NCBI GenBank assembly: GCA_013329175.1
Contig: DUKR01000085.1
Location: forward strand, 1-5,561
DNA length: 5,561 nt
Origin: Candidatus Woesearchaeota archaeon
GTDB taxonomy: Archaea; Nanobdellota; Nanobdellia; Woesearchaeales; UBA11716
Direction: 5' to 3'
The notes beneath the pieces are model-generated. The model was not told the DNA's origin and searched no databases. It saw nothing but the letters and a program-made list of their open reading frames with translations. The translations under genes were made by a program, and so were the position numbers. How positions within the stretch are numbered: the stretch's first letter is position 1; the number at the start of each line of letters is the position of its first letter. Of the stretch, positions 1 through 5,561 are shown piece by piece.

Positions 1-2
1 AC

Positions 3-1508
3 CAGCTCCTGCACAAGCAGCTTGACAGCGTTGCAGTGAAGGAGGCTGAAGCAATCGCTAAGGGGCTTCCTGCTTCACCTGGGGCAGCTGTAGGCACGGC
101 TGTCTTTTCTTCAGAGAGGGCGCATGAACTAGCCCAGAAGAAGGAGAAGGTCATTCTGGTAAGGGTTGAGACAAGCCCTGAGGACATTGAGGGGATGCAT
201 GCCAGCCAGGGCATACTAACTGCGCGCGGCGGCATGACAAGCCATGCTGCAGTGGTTGCCAGAGGCATGGGCAAATGCTGCGTTGCCGGCTGCTCTGACA
301 TCATCATCAACGAGGAGGCAGGAGAGTTTTTTGCAGGCAGCGTCACCATCAAGGAAGGGGAATGGATAACGCTTGACGGGACGACTGGTGCAGTCTATGC
401 CGGGCAGATACCTGTGGTTGACCCAACCATTTCCGGCGATTTTGGCACTTTTATGGCATGGGCTGACAAGGCACGGCGCCTGGGTGTTCGCACCAATGCT
501 GACACGCCTAAGGACTCCAAGAAAGCAAGGGAGTTTGGAGCTGAAGGCATTGGCCTGTGCAGGACCGAGCATATGTTCTTTGAGGGTGACAGGATAAAAG
601 CGGTCCGTGAAATGATCCTTGCAGACAGCCTTGAGGGAAGGAGGGCTGCGCTTGACAAAATTCTGCCCTACCAGAAGGAGGATTTCAAGGCGATTTTTGG
701 GGTGATGGACGGGCTGCCTGTGAAGATACGAACCCTTGACCCGCCGTTGCACGAGTTCCTGCCTAAGGAAGAGAAGGACATCAGGGAGCTTTCAGCAAGC
801 ATGAGTGTGCCTGTGAAGAAGCTCAGGGAGACCATCAATGCACTGCATGAGTTCAACCCCATGCTTGGCCACCGGGGCTGCCGCCTAGGCATAACCTATC
901 CGGAGATTACCGAGATGCAGACACGGGCAATCATTGAGGCTGCCATTGAAGTGAAGCTTGAGGAAGGCAAGGAGGTCATTCCCGAAATCATGATTCCGCT
1001 TGTTGGCCACGTGAAAGAGTTTGCCCATCAAAAGGAGATAGTGGACAGGACCGCCAGGGGAGTGATGGAAGAGAAGGGCGTGACGATCACCTATGAGGTT
1101 GGCACGATGATAGAGATTCCCCGCGCAGCACTGACTGCTGACGAGATAGCCCCGATAGCCGACTTTTTCTCTTTTGGCACCAACGACTTAACCCAGATGA
1201 CCTGCGGCTTTTCCCGTGATGACTCGGGCAAGTTCCTGCCTGGCTACGTTGATATGGGCATCTACGCTGTTGAGCCCTTCCAGAGCCTTGACCAGAGCGG
1301 TGTCGGCTTGCTTATGAAAATCTGCGTTGAGAAGGCACGAGCGGCAAAGAAGGGCATCAGCCTTGGCATATGCGGAGAGCATGGCGGGGATCCTGCGTCT
1401 GTTGAGTTCGCTCATCGGATAGGACTGGATTATGTCTCCTGCTCACCGTTTAGGGTGCCGATAGCGAGGCTTGCTGCAGCACAGGCAGCAATCAAGGAAG
1501 GAATATAG
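3..1508 (+). CDS. ppdK: Pyruvate, phosphate dikinase, C-terminal part (5' end outside window)
   Basis: Cytoplasmic enzyme interconverting pyruvate + ATP + phosphate with PEP + AMP + pyrophosphate, a reversible step between glycolysis and gluconeogenesis. The frame is open from base 3, so the GTG at 36 is an internal codon and not the start. Counting from base 3, the swivelling phosphohistidine domain holds [13 protein letters not shown] with catalytic His81. The PEP/pyruvate barrel follows with Arg187 (GLCRTEH), Arg243 ([10 protein letters not shown]), Glu371 (MIEIPRAA), Asn394 (FGTNDLTQ) and Cys457 ([10 protein letters not shown]). From memory, the Clostridium symbiosum residues are His455, Arg561, Arg617, Glu745, Asn768 and Cys831. 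The spacings agree exactly, so about 374 residues (the ATP-grasp nucleotide-binding part) lie upstream of the window and the whole enzyme would be near 875 residues, the usual size. No disruption is visible. The TAG stop is followed at once by a T run. Confidence 0.97.
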   Translation, partial: QLLHKQLDSVAVKEAEAIAKGLPASPGAAVGTAVFSSERAHELAQKKEKVILVRVETSPEDIEGMHASQGILTARGGMTSHAAVVARGMGKCCVAGCSDIIINEEAGEFFAGSVTIKEGEWITLDGTTGAVYAGQIPVVDPTISGDFGTFMAWADKARRLGVRTNADTPKDSKKAREFGAEGIGLCRTEHMFFEGDRIKAVREMILADSLEGRRAALDKILPYQKEDFKAIFGVMDGLPVKIRTLDPPLHEFLPKEEKDIRELSASMSVPVKKLRETINALHEFNPMLGHRGCRLGITYPEITEMQTRAIIEAAIEVKLEEGKEVIPEIMIPLVGHVKEFAHQKEIVDRTARGVMEEKGVTITYEVGTMIEIPRAALTADEIAPIADFFSFGTNDLTQMTCGFSRDDSGKFLPGYVDMGIYAVEPFQSLDQSGVGLLMKICVEKARAAKKGISLGICGEHGGDPASVEFAHRIGLDYVSCSPFRVPIARLAAAQAAIKEGI

Positions 1509-1509
1509 C

Positions 1510-1540
1510 TTTTTTTTCTTTCTATTGATTTGATTCTCTT
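1510..1540 (+). terminator. T-rich terminator after ppdK
   Basis: Two bases after the ppdK stop lies an uninterrupted run of eight T (1510-1517), followed by further pyrimidine/T-rich sequence to about 1540. There is no strong hairpin in front of it. Hairpin-less T tracts are the usual archaeal termination signal. It suggests that ppdK and the kinase downstream are transcribed separately. Confidence 0.65.
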
Positions 1541-1721
1541 AATTATGCGGGTAGTAAGTTCCCTCGAAATGTAAGGGGGCATGCTTTCACAACCAGTGCG
1601 TAACTTTATTCTTTGTATTGCAGAGCATAGCGCACTTGCTAATTATGAGGGAGAAAGAAAGGCTCCGCCTGCGCTGGGTATTTGTTGCAGCCATCGCCTC
1701 AGTATTAGAGTGCTGCTACCT

Positions 1722-1736
1722 CCAAAGATTTAAAAA
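1722..1736 (+). promoter_or_regulatory. Archaeal promoter (BRE + TATA) of the PfkB kinase
   Basis: TTTAAAAA at 1729-1736 is a good archaeal TATA box, and the A/purine-rich CCAAAGA at 1722-1728 sits where a TFB recognition element should be. The box centre is about 27 bases upstream of the ATG at 1760, so transcription should start at or next to that A and give a leaderless mRNA. This decides the start of the kinase, because the earlier in-frame ATG at 1739 would lie upstream of the transcript. Confidence 0.65.
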
Positions 1737-1759
1737 GCATGCTCCTTTGGGAATGGCCC

Positions 1760-2737
1760 ATGTATGACGTCATCACGGTGGGTTCTGCAACGGTTGACCT
1801 TTTTGCGCATACCGAGTTCTCTGAGCAGGTCCACAAGAAGACGCGCAAGGGAGAGGCAAAACTCATCGCATATCCTGTCGGAGCAAAGATACTCATCAAC
1901 AGGTTTGAGGTGACGACGGGAGGGGGAGGGACAAACGTCGCTGTTGCCTTGCGAAGGCTTGGCTATAAGGTCGCCTGGTTTGGCAAGATGGGAAAGGATG
2001 AGAACGGCGACATCATCCTACGAGAGCTCATGCGCGAGAAGGTGAGATGTCTTGGGGTGAGAGGTGAGGGAAACTCAGGCTACTCTGTCATCCTTGATTC
2101 AAAGGAGCATGACAGAACCATCCTAGCCTATAAGGGTCTCAACGATGAGCTGAAGTCTGATGAGGTGCCATGGAGAACGCTTCGGCACACGCGATGGTTC
2201 TATTTCTCATCTATGGTGGGGGAATCTTACAAAAGCCTTGAAAAGATTGCAGAGTTTGCGGCAGGCAGGCGCATCAGCATCGCTTTCAATCCTAGCCTCT
2301 ATCAGGCAAAGGAAGGCGCAAAGCGTCTTCGCAGGGTACTCTCCTCTACCACCATCCTCATCCTGAACAGGGAGGAGGCAAAGTGCCTGGTGCGGGGCGC
2401 AGAGCCTGCAAGCCTCGCAAAGAGCCTCACGGCGCTTGGGCCTGAGATTGCCGTTGTTACTGACGGCAAGAAAGGAGCCTGGTGCTATCAACTTGGGAAT
2501 GCCTACCACATCACCCCTCCTAAGGTGAAGGTTGTTGAGACCACAGGTGCAGGGGACGCATTCGGCGCAGGCTTTTTAGCTGGCTTCATCAAGAGGGCTG
2601 ATATCACGTTAGCTTTGAAGATGGGGCAAGCGAATGCCTCATCAGTCATCCAGTATCATGGCGCAAAGAACAAATTGCTGACTGAGAAAGAGGCTCTTTT
2701 AGCGATGGAGAGGCTTGAGGTGAGGAGGGTTAGATGA
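1760..2737 (+). CDS. PfkB/ribokinase-family carbohydrate or nucleoside kinase
   Basis: ATP-dependent small-molecule kinase of the PfkB fold, 325 residues from ATG 1760, a normal length for the family. The N terminus (MYDVITVGSATVDLF) is the typical first strand. TTGGGGTNVAVALRRLG (residues 52-68) is the glycine-rich first PfkB signature near the sugar site. NREEA (203-207) carries the NxxE-type motif and VVTDGKKGA (232-240) leads into the nucleotide site. ETTGAGDAFGAGFLAG (260-275) is the second signature, forming the anion hole with Asp266 as the expected catalytic base. The substrate cannot be fixed from sequence: ribose, fructose, fructose 6-phosphate and nucleosides are all phosphorylated within this family. 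An in-frame ATG at 1739 would add MLLWEWP, but it falls only three bases after the TATA box and I reject it. The 3' end overlaps the convergent gene by 39 bases. Confidence 0.93.
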   Translation: MYDVITVGSATVDLFAHTEFSEQVHKKTRKGEAKLIAYPVGAKILINRFEVTTGGGGTNVAVALRRLGYKVAWFGKMGKDENGDIILRELMREKVRCLGVRGEGNSGYSVILDSKEHDRTILAYKGLNDELKSDEVPWRTLRHTRWFYFSSMVGESYKSLEKIAEFAAGRRISIAFNPSLYQAKEGAKRLRRVLSSTTILILNREEAKCLVRGAEPASLAKSLTALGPEIAVVTDGKKGAWCYQLGNAYHITPPKVKVVETTGAGDAFGAGFLAGFIKRADITLALKMGQANASSVIQYHGAKNKLLTEKEALLAMERLEVRRVR

Positions 2738-3580
2738 ACCACTTTTTCTTACGAACTTTCCCCTGATAAGATTCTCTATTTGTGTGACCAATTGCTCAGA
2801 ATCTTGAGTAAGCAGTGTACTACTTGGAAGGGTATTTCCCTTTTCCTGATTTATTCTTGCTGTAACATACCCATCAATGCCCTTGTAGGCTACTTCACCA
2901 TTCCCGATTACACATTCCTCAATAGATATTTTGCTCTTTGCACCACCCTTGTATTCCCAGGCAACATAGTGAGAGCTCTCTTTTCCTATGATCAGGTAGG
3001 CAGTTTTAAGACTACTATTAATGATAACATCTCCTAAATGTTCTCCTGTCATGTATTCCAGGGTATCTTGAAGGCAAAGCCTACGCTGGAGTGCATAAGG
3101 CTCGTGCCTATGAAGAATTTGCGTTGCTTCACGTCCACTCAATTTTCCCTCTTTAATAGGCACTCCATACTTCATCCTGAAGTAGGTATCAAATACCATA
3201 ACCTTCCTTTGTCCCTCATCGTCATAAGGAGTAACTGCAGCCCACCCCTCTTGACTCCCTCTGCGTGTGAAGACGAATCCCTCACCAATAAGTTCAACAG
3301 GAGAAATTTTCCCTTGTTGTACAGACTCAGCAAGATTCGGATACATTTCTGGATTATAGTGTGCTTCTCCAGCAAAAACCATGCCTTGCGGAAATGGCCT
3401 ATATTCACAGGTATTGCCAGAACAGGAAAGCAGTGGCTTGTCGTCTTTTATATTCTCTCTAAATTCACGGGCAAGCAAATAGACAGTATTGTTGTCAGGA
3501 TTAAAAAGGAGGTCATTTGCTTTCAAGGCTCTATGGCTTCTTATGATGTCTCCTGCAAGGATTGCCTGAGGGTTTGGCAT
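2699..3580 (-). CDS. Uncharacterised protein with a duplicated beta-rich module
   Basis: I do not recognise this 293-residue protein. It starts at ATG 3580 with a TATA box about 27 bases upstream and no ribosome binding site. Alternating hydrophobic/polar stretches suggest beta strands. There is no signal peptide or membrane segment. Two regions resemble each other: residues 10-42 and 91-116 (GDII...LK...LLAREFR and KIS..E.LIGEGFVF..RG....GW) match residues 183-212 and 217-243 (GDVI...LK...YVAWEYK and KIS.EECVIGNGEVAYKG..GY). The first copy carries about 44 extra residues between its halves, including Cys53 and Cys58 (CSGNTC). A charged linker (about 117-182) joins the copies. A polar, basic tail (about 270-293) runs into the antisense of the kinase 3' end. 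Longer frames on the plus strand here (2780-3037, 3038-3598) look like shadows. It diverges from the paralogue pair starting at 3689, which may hint at a joint role. GC is near 43%, lower than the kinase. Confidence 0.8.
   Translation of the reverse strand: MPNPQAILAGDIIRSHRALKANDLLFNPDNNTVYLLAREFRENIKDDKPLLSCSGNTCEYRPFPQGMVFAGEAHYNPEMYPNLAESVQQGKISPVELIGEGFVFTRRGSQEGWAAVTPYDDEGQRKVMVFDTYFRMKYGVPIKEGKLSGREATQILHRHEPYALQRRLCLQDTLEYMTGEHLGDVIINSSLKTAYLIIGKESSHYVAWEYKGGAKSKISIEECVIGNGEVAYKGIDGYVTARINQEKGNTLPSSTLLTQDSEQLVTQIENLIRGKFVRKSGSSNPPHLKPLHR
2743..2758 (+). terminator. Possible T-rich terminator after the kinase
   Basis: Five T (2743-2747) followed by CTT and more pyrimidine-rich sequence lie 6-20 bases after the kinase stop. 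This is a weak candidate for an archaeal T-tract terminator. It lies inside the coding sequence of the convergent minus-strand gene, so the base composition there is also constrained by that gene (it encodes part of KFVRKS). Confidence 0.3.
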
Positions 3581-3602
3581 TCAAGTAAACAAAAATAGCT
3601 GA

Positions 3603-3620
3603 TTTAAAAATATGATTTGA
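3603..3620 (-). promoter_or_regulatory. Archaeal promoter of the minus-strand gene
   Basis: Read on the minus strand, CAAATC followed by ATATTTTTAAA gives a BRE-like A-rich element and a TATA box. The core (plus-strand TTTAAAAA, 3603-3610) is centred about 27 bases from the ATG at 3580. Transcription should therefore begin at the start codon, giving a leaderless mRNA. Confidence 0.6.
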
Positions 3621-3624
3621 GATG

Positions 3625-3651
3625 GCTCAGCATCAGGTGAGTACTGCTCAG
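3625..3651. promoter_or_regulatory. Candidate operator between divergent promoters
   Basis: GCTCAG occurs at 3625-3630 and again at 3646-3651, 21 bases apart (two helical turns), each followed by [C/T]A. Between them TGAG (3638-3641) makes inverted pairs with both CTCA cores: CTCA-N8-TGAG-N5-CTCA. The cluster lies midway between the two TATA boxes, where one regulator could act on both genes. The elements are short and could be chance. Confidence 0.25.
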
Positions 3652-3656
3652 TAATG

Positions 3657-3664
3657 TTTTTATA
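3657..3664 (+). promoter_or_regulatory. TATA box of the plus-strand gene pair
   Basis: TTTTTATA is centred about 28 bases upstream of the ATG at 3689, which has no Shine-Dalgarno sequence (it is preceded by TTTTTCCCTTAATACC). This predicts a leaderless transcript that would also carry the second gene at 4592. The upstream sequence GTAATG is only a poor BRE match. Confidence 0.55.
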
Positions 3665-3688
3665 GGGCGGAATTTTTCCCTTAATACC

Positions 3689-4588
3689 ATGGCTAGAATA
3701 CATTATTCGTGGTTGTTATCGTTTCTAAGGGGATTTGATCGTCTAACGAGTCCTACCTATTTGAAAAATAGATTCTTTGGGAAACCTGAACTAAAAACAG
3801 AAGCACCACCATCTACAAGAAGGGCAAGGGGTCCAGACAAGGCGGCATTAACAGATGCTGAAAAAAGAAGGGCAAGTGATCTTATTACAACGTACAACGA
3901 GCTATCTGATTGTTTAGGAAAAAGTATTGATAGCCTGAAGGAGTATGATGATTCTACAGGAGACTTACCAGGTTTAATATCTCGATTGGGAGAGGTTATT
4001 CATGCGTCTAAAGGCTTAACGGAATTCGAACAAAGTTCTAGGGGTGCAAGATTTAAGTATGTTCCATTTGAAGATCCCAGCAAGGAAGCAAGAACACGGG
4101 TAAATTCTGCTTTTTCCTATCTAGCTAAATTTATTTTAAAAAATGTTGGTTCAGCTGTAACATCTATTAAGGACCACGTTGACGGAATATCTCTTGATGG
4201 CGCTACGCTCTCGTCGGAATCTCTGGAAACTATCGCACTCTCACCTGAAAGAGAGCAGGGTTTGCGTGATAAAATTGGAGGGCCTAAGATAGCTAAGGAA
4301 TACCTTGCCAAACTCTTGGAGTTTCTTGAAAAAAATCATGTTTACCATTACCAAAATAAGAATCATTACCAAAATAAGAATCCCTCGAAAAGGCTAATCT
4401 TCCCTAGCCCTCATTCTCAGGTCGGAGGGTATTATGCTGATTACTCAAGGAAAATATCTGATCTTGATGCAACCATTACAAGGCTTGCCAGTGAGTACCA
4501 GGCGAAGCAGCAAGAAATTATTGAGAGCATTAAAGAGTTGAATCAAAAAGCAAGCAATAATGTAGAGAGTGCACGAGAATATTCTTAA
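3689..4588 (+). CDS. Uncharacterised helical coiled-coil protein, first of a tandem paralogue pair
   Basis: I do not recognise this 299-residue protein. The start at ATG 3689 fits the TATA spacing. The N terminus (HYSWLLSFLRGF, residues 5-16) could be an amphipathic helix but is too short and charged for a clear signal peptide. A motif YLKNRFFGKP (24-33) recurs in the next gene. A basic linker (about 42-62, STRRARGPDK) follows, then largely helical sequence. Residues 133-168 (EA......AFS.L..F...IK...DGI) align without gaps to residues 147-182 of the neighbour, 13 of 36 identical by hand. HYQNKN is repeated twice at 220-231, from an exact 18-base duplication. Residues 256-292 show heptad hydrophobics (I256, L259, I263, L266, Y270, I277, I281, L284), a probable coiled coil. 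It ends in TAA three bases before the next gene's ATG, in the same frame. GC is about 37-45%. There is no catalytic motif; a structural or binding role is a guess. Confidence 0.8.
   Translation: MARIHYSWLLSFLRGFDRLTSPTYLKNRFFGKPELKTEAPPSTRRARGPDKAALTDAEKRRASDLITTYNELSDCLGKSIDSLKEYDDSTGDLPGLISRLGEVIHASKGLTEFEQSSRGARFKYVPFEDPSKEARTRVNSAFSYLAKFILKNVGSAVTSIKDHVDGISLDGATLSSESLETIALSPEREQGLRDKIGGPKIAKEYLAKLLEFLEKNHVYHYQNKNHYQNKNPSKRLIFPSPHSQVGGYYADYSRKISDLDATITRLASEYQAKQQEIIESIKELNQKASNNVESAREYS
4346..4381 (+). repeat. Exact 18-base tandem duplication
   Basis: CATTACCAAAATAAGAAT occurs twice head to tail (4346-4363, 4364-4381) without mismatch. It is in frame and encodes HYQNKN twice (residues 220-231 of the 3689-4588 protein), just before the C-terminal region. 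Perfect identity suggests a recent slippage or duplication event in a loop that tolerates length change. Confidence 0.95.
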
Positions 4589-4591
4589 AAA

Positions 4592-5561
4592 ATGGCAGGG
4601 CTTGCAGGAGGGCTTGCTATTAATTTAGATGTTTCATGCTTTCTTAACCCTAATGTTGGGAGGGCTTTTGGGATTAAACCTATGGATTTTGAAAGCAGTG
4701 AATCGAGGATTGCATATAGCTTAAATCTTCAACATGCAGGCAGGCAGGCTCAAGTTGAAGAAAATAGATTGCTTGCTGAGGGGTATGGCAATATCAGCTC
4801 TGCTAATAAGATAGTAAGTGATGACCAGGCAGAAGTTCAAAACCTGAGAAACTATTTACCTGAAACAGAAGTAGATGGATTGAATCGCCTGTTGTCAGAG
4901 AGCGCGGAACACTACATAGAATATTATCAGGGCAGGATGAAATCAGTTGTATCGTTAGAGCAAAAGATGAGAGGGGCTATTAAGGCTCTTGCAATGGGTT
5001 TTGGTAGCCAGTTTATCTATGAAGATATTGAGGCTAAATTTGTAAGGCTTGCAGCCTTTTCAGGCCTGCATGATTTTCTTGTTTCTTCTTTGTCCTTAGC
5101 TCCTGATGATATCAAAACAGGGATTGATGGCATTGAGGGTTCAGTTAGGCATGGTTCTACTGTTGCTTCATACGTCAATTCTCTTGGAAATAGCCTGAAA
5201 ACTGCAGCTTGGATTGAGGATTATCTGAGGGTTCAGGCATCAAGCAGTCCAGATGGAGGGATTCCAGATAGAGATATTATCGCCAAAGATTCCCATTCTG
5301 ATGACCCTTCTGCTACGGTTAGAGGTCTGATTGAACAGTATGAGAATTTTAAGGCACAACACGATGCAAGGAATAAAAAGACAGAACAGCTTGGCCATAC
5401 CATTGATGCTATTACTATTGCTACCCCTGATAAGCCTCTTATGGCATACGCAGGAATTAAAGAGGATCCTGATTTCAGCGGAAGCAAGGAGAGAGTAAGG
5501 GAACATTATAAGCAAAGACTGGCAGCAATAATTTCAGGTGAAAAAACAACCTTTAATCAAA
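4592..5561 (+). CDS. Uncharacterised protein, second of a tandem paralogue pair (3' end outside window)
   Basis: The frame is open from ATG 4592 to the window edge, 323 residues with no stop. I do not recognise the family. The N terminus MAGLAGGLAI is glycine/alanine-rich, followed by FLNPNVGRAFGIKP (residues 17-30), resembling YLKNRFFGKP of the upstream protein. The rest looks helical and mostly soluble. Residues 147-182 (EA......AFS.L..F...IK...DGI) match the upstream protein, 13 of 36 identical without gaps, supporting common descent. Residues 241-275 are a weaker coiled-coil candidate (V243, L246, Y250, F253, L267, I271, I274). The gene begins 3 bases after the upstream TAA, has no Shine-Dalgarno sequence and no convincing TATA box, so it is probably translated by coupling or re-initiation from a shared mRNA. 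Both reading frames are the same, so stop readthrough or a split longer gene cannot be excluded. The minus-strand frames at 5233-5515 are shadows. Confidence 0.8.
   Translation, partial: MAGLAGGLAINLDVSCFLNPNVGRAFGIKPMDFESSESRIAYSLNLQHAGRQAQVEENRLLAEGYGNISSANKIVSDDQAEVQNLRNYLPETEVDGLNRLLSESAEHYIEYYQGRMKSVVSLEQKMRGAIKALAMGFGSQFIYEDIEAKFVRLAAFSGLHDFLVSSLSLAPDDIKTGIDGIEGSVRHGSTVASYVNSLGNSLKTAAWIEDYLRVQASSSPDGGIPDRDIIAKDSHSDDPSATVRGLIEQYENFKAQHDARNKKTEQLGHTIDAITIATPDKPLMAYAGIKEDPDFSGSKERVREHYKQRLAAIISGEKTTFNQ

Noticed and set aside
36..38. GTG at 36 as the start of a short PEP-utilising enzyme
   Set aside because: The frame is open to the window edge and the upstream residues ([11 protein letters not shown]) continue the dikinase sequence. 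The residue spacing implies an ordinary full-length enzyme starting outside the window.
216..752. Minus-strand frame of 178 codons inside ppdK, and several shorter ones
   Set aside because: These are antisense shadows of a clearly functional gene with all catalytic motifs; the sequences are Cys/His/Pro/Arg-rich with no family resemblance.
1559..1579. Possible hairpin TTCCCT / AGGGGG in the ppdK-kinase gap
   Set aside because: The stem has four Watson-Crick pairs plus two wobbles with a nine-base loop, too weak to call a structured RNA or terminator.
1540..1651. TAATTATGNGGG at 1540-1551 and 1640-1651, exactly 100 bases apart
   Set aside because: Only 12 bases with one mismatch, no extended similarity and no inverted partner; it does not look like an insertion boundary and may be chance.
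2780..3598. Two plus-strand open frames (2780-3037 and 3038-3598) opposite the minus-strand unknown gene
   Set aside because: They are rich in Cys, Phe, Ile and Ser in the way antisense frames are, have no promoter at the right spacing, and lie fully inside the 293-codon minus gene, which has a promoter and an internally repeated protein sequence.
4607..4619. GGAGG at 4607-4611, a good Shine-Dalgarno sequence, seven bases before an in-frame ATT
   Set aside because: ATT is a very rare start codon and GGAGGG is needed to encode the Gly-Gly of AGLAGGLA. The ATG at 4592 directly after the upstream stop is simpler, and the motif at residues 17-30 is kept with either start.
5233..5515. Two overlapping minus-strand frames of 84 and 91 codons
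   Set aside because: They lie opposite the open paralogue frame and overlap each other; hydrophobic antisense composition and no promoter.

Overview
The window looks archaeal, most likely from a DPANN-type lineage such as Woesearchaeota. That placement is inference; the archaeal call is firmer. Three protein starts (1760 +, 3580 -, 3689 +) each have a TATA-like box centred about 26-29 bases upstream and no Shine-Dalgarno sequence. This is the arrangement of archaeal leaderless transcripts. The first gene ends directly in a run of eight T, as archaeal terminators do.

Region 1 (1-2737) is ordinary central metabolism at roughly 52-60% GC in the lines I counted. It holds the C-terminal 501 residues of pyruvate, phosphate dikinase, which is cut by the left window edge. 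The swivelling phosphohistidine domain and the complete PEP/pyruvate-binding barrel are present, and the spacing of all catalytic residues matches the characterised enzyme. After a terminator and a promoter-bearing gap of about 250 bases comes a PfkB/ribokinase-family sugar or nucleoside kinase, which I start at 1760.

Region 2 (2699-5561) changes character. GC drops to about 37-48% and none of the three genes belongs to a family I recognise. A minus-strand gene (2699-3580) converges on the kinase and overlaps its 3' end by 39 bases. It encodes a protein that appears to be built from two copies of a beta-rich module, the first enlarged by an insertion containing a CX4C pair. A 108-base divergent promoter region separates it from a plus-strand pair. 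The first gene of the pair (3689-4588) encodes a 299-residue, mostly helical protein ending in a coiled coil. The second (4592 to the window edge) is open for at least 323 residues and begins 3 bases after the first gene's stop, in the same frame.

By hand alignment the two plus-strand proteins share a 36-residue block and an N-terminal motif, so they look like tandem paralogues. The divergent minus-strand gene and the paralogue pair may form an accessory module inserted beside housekeeping genes. Nothing in the sequence reveals its function. I found no tRNA, rRNA, CRISPR array, transposase or integrase.
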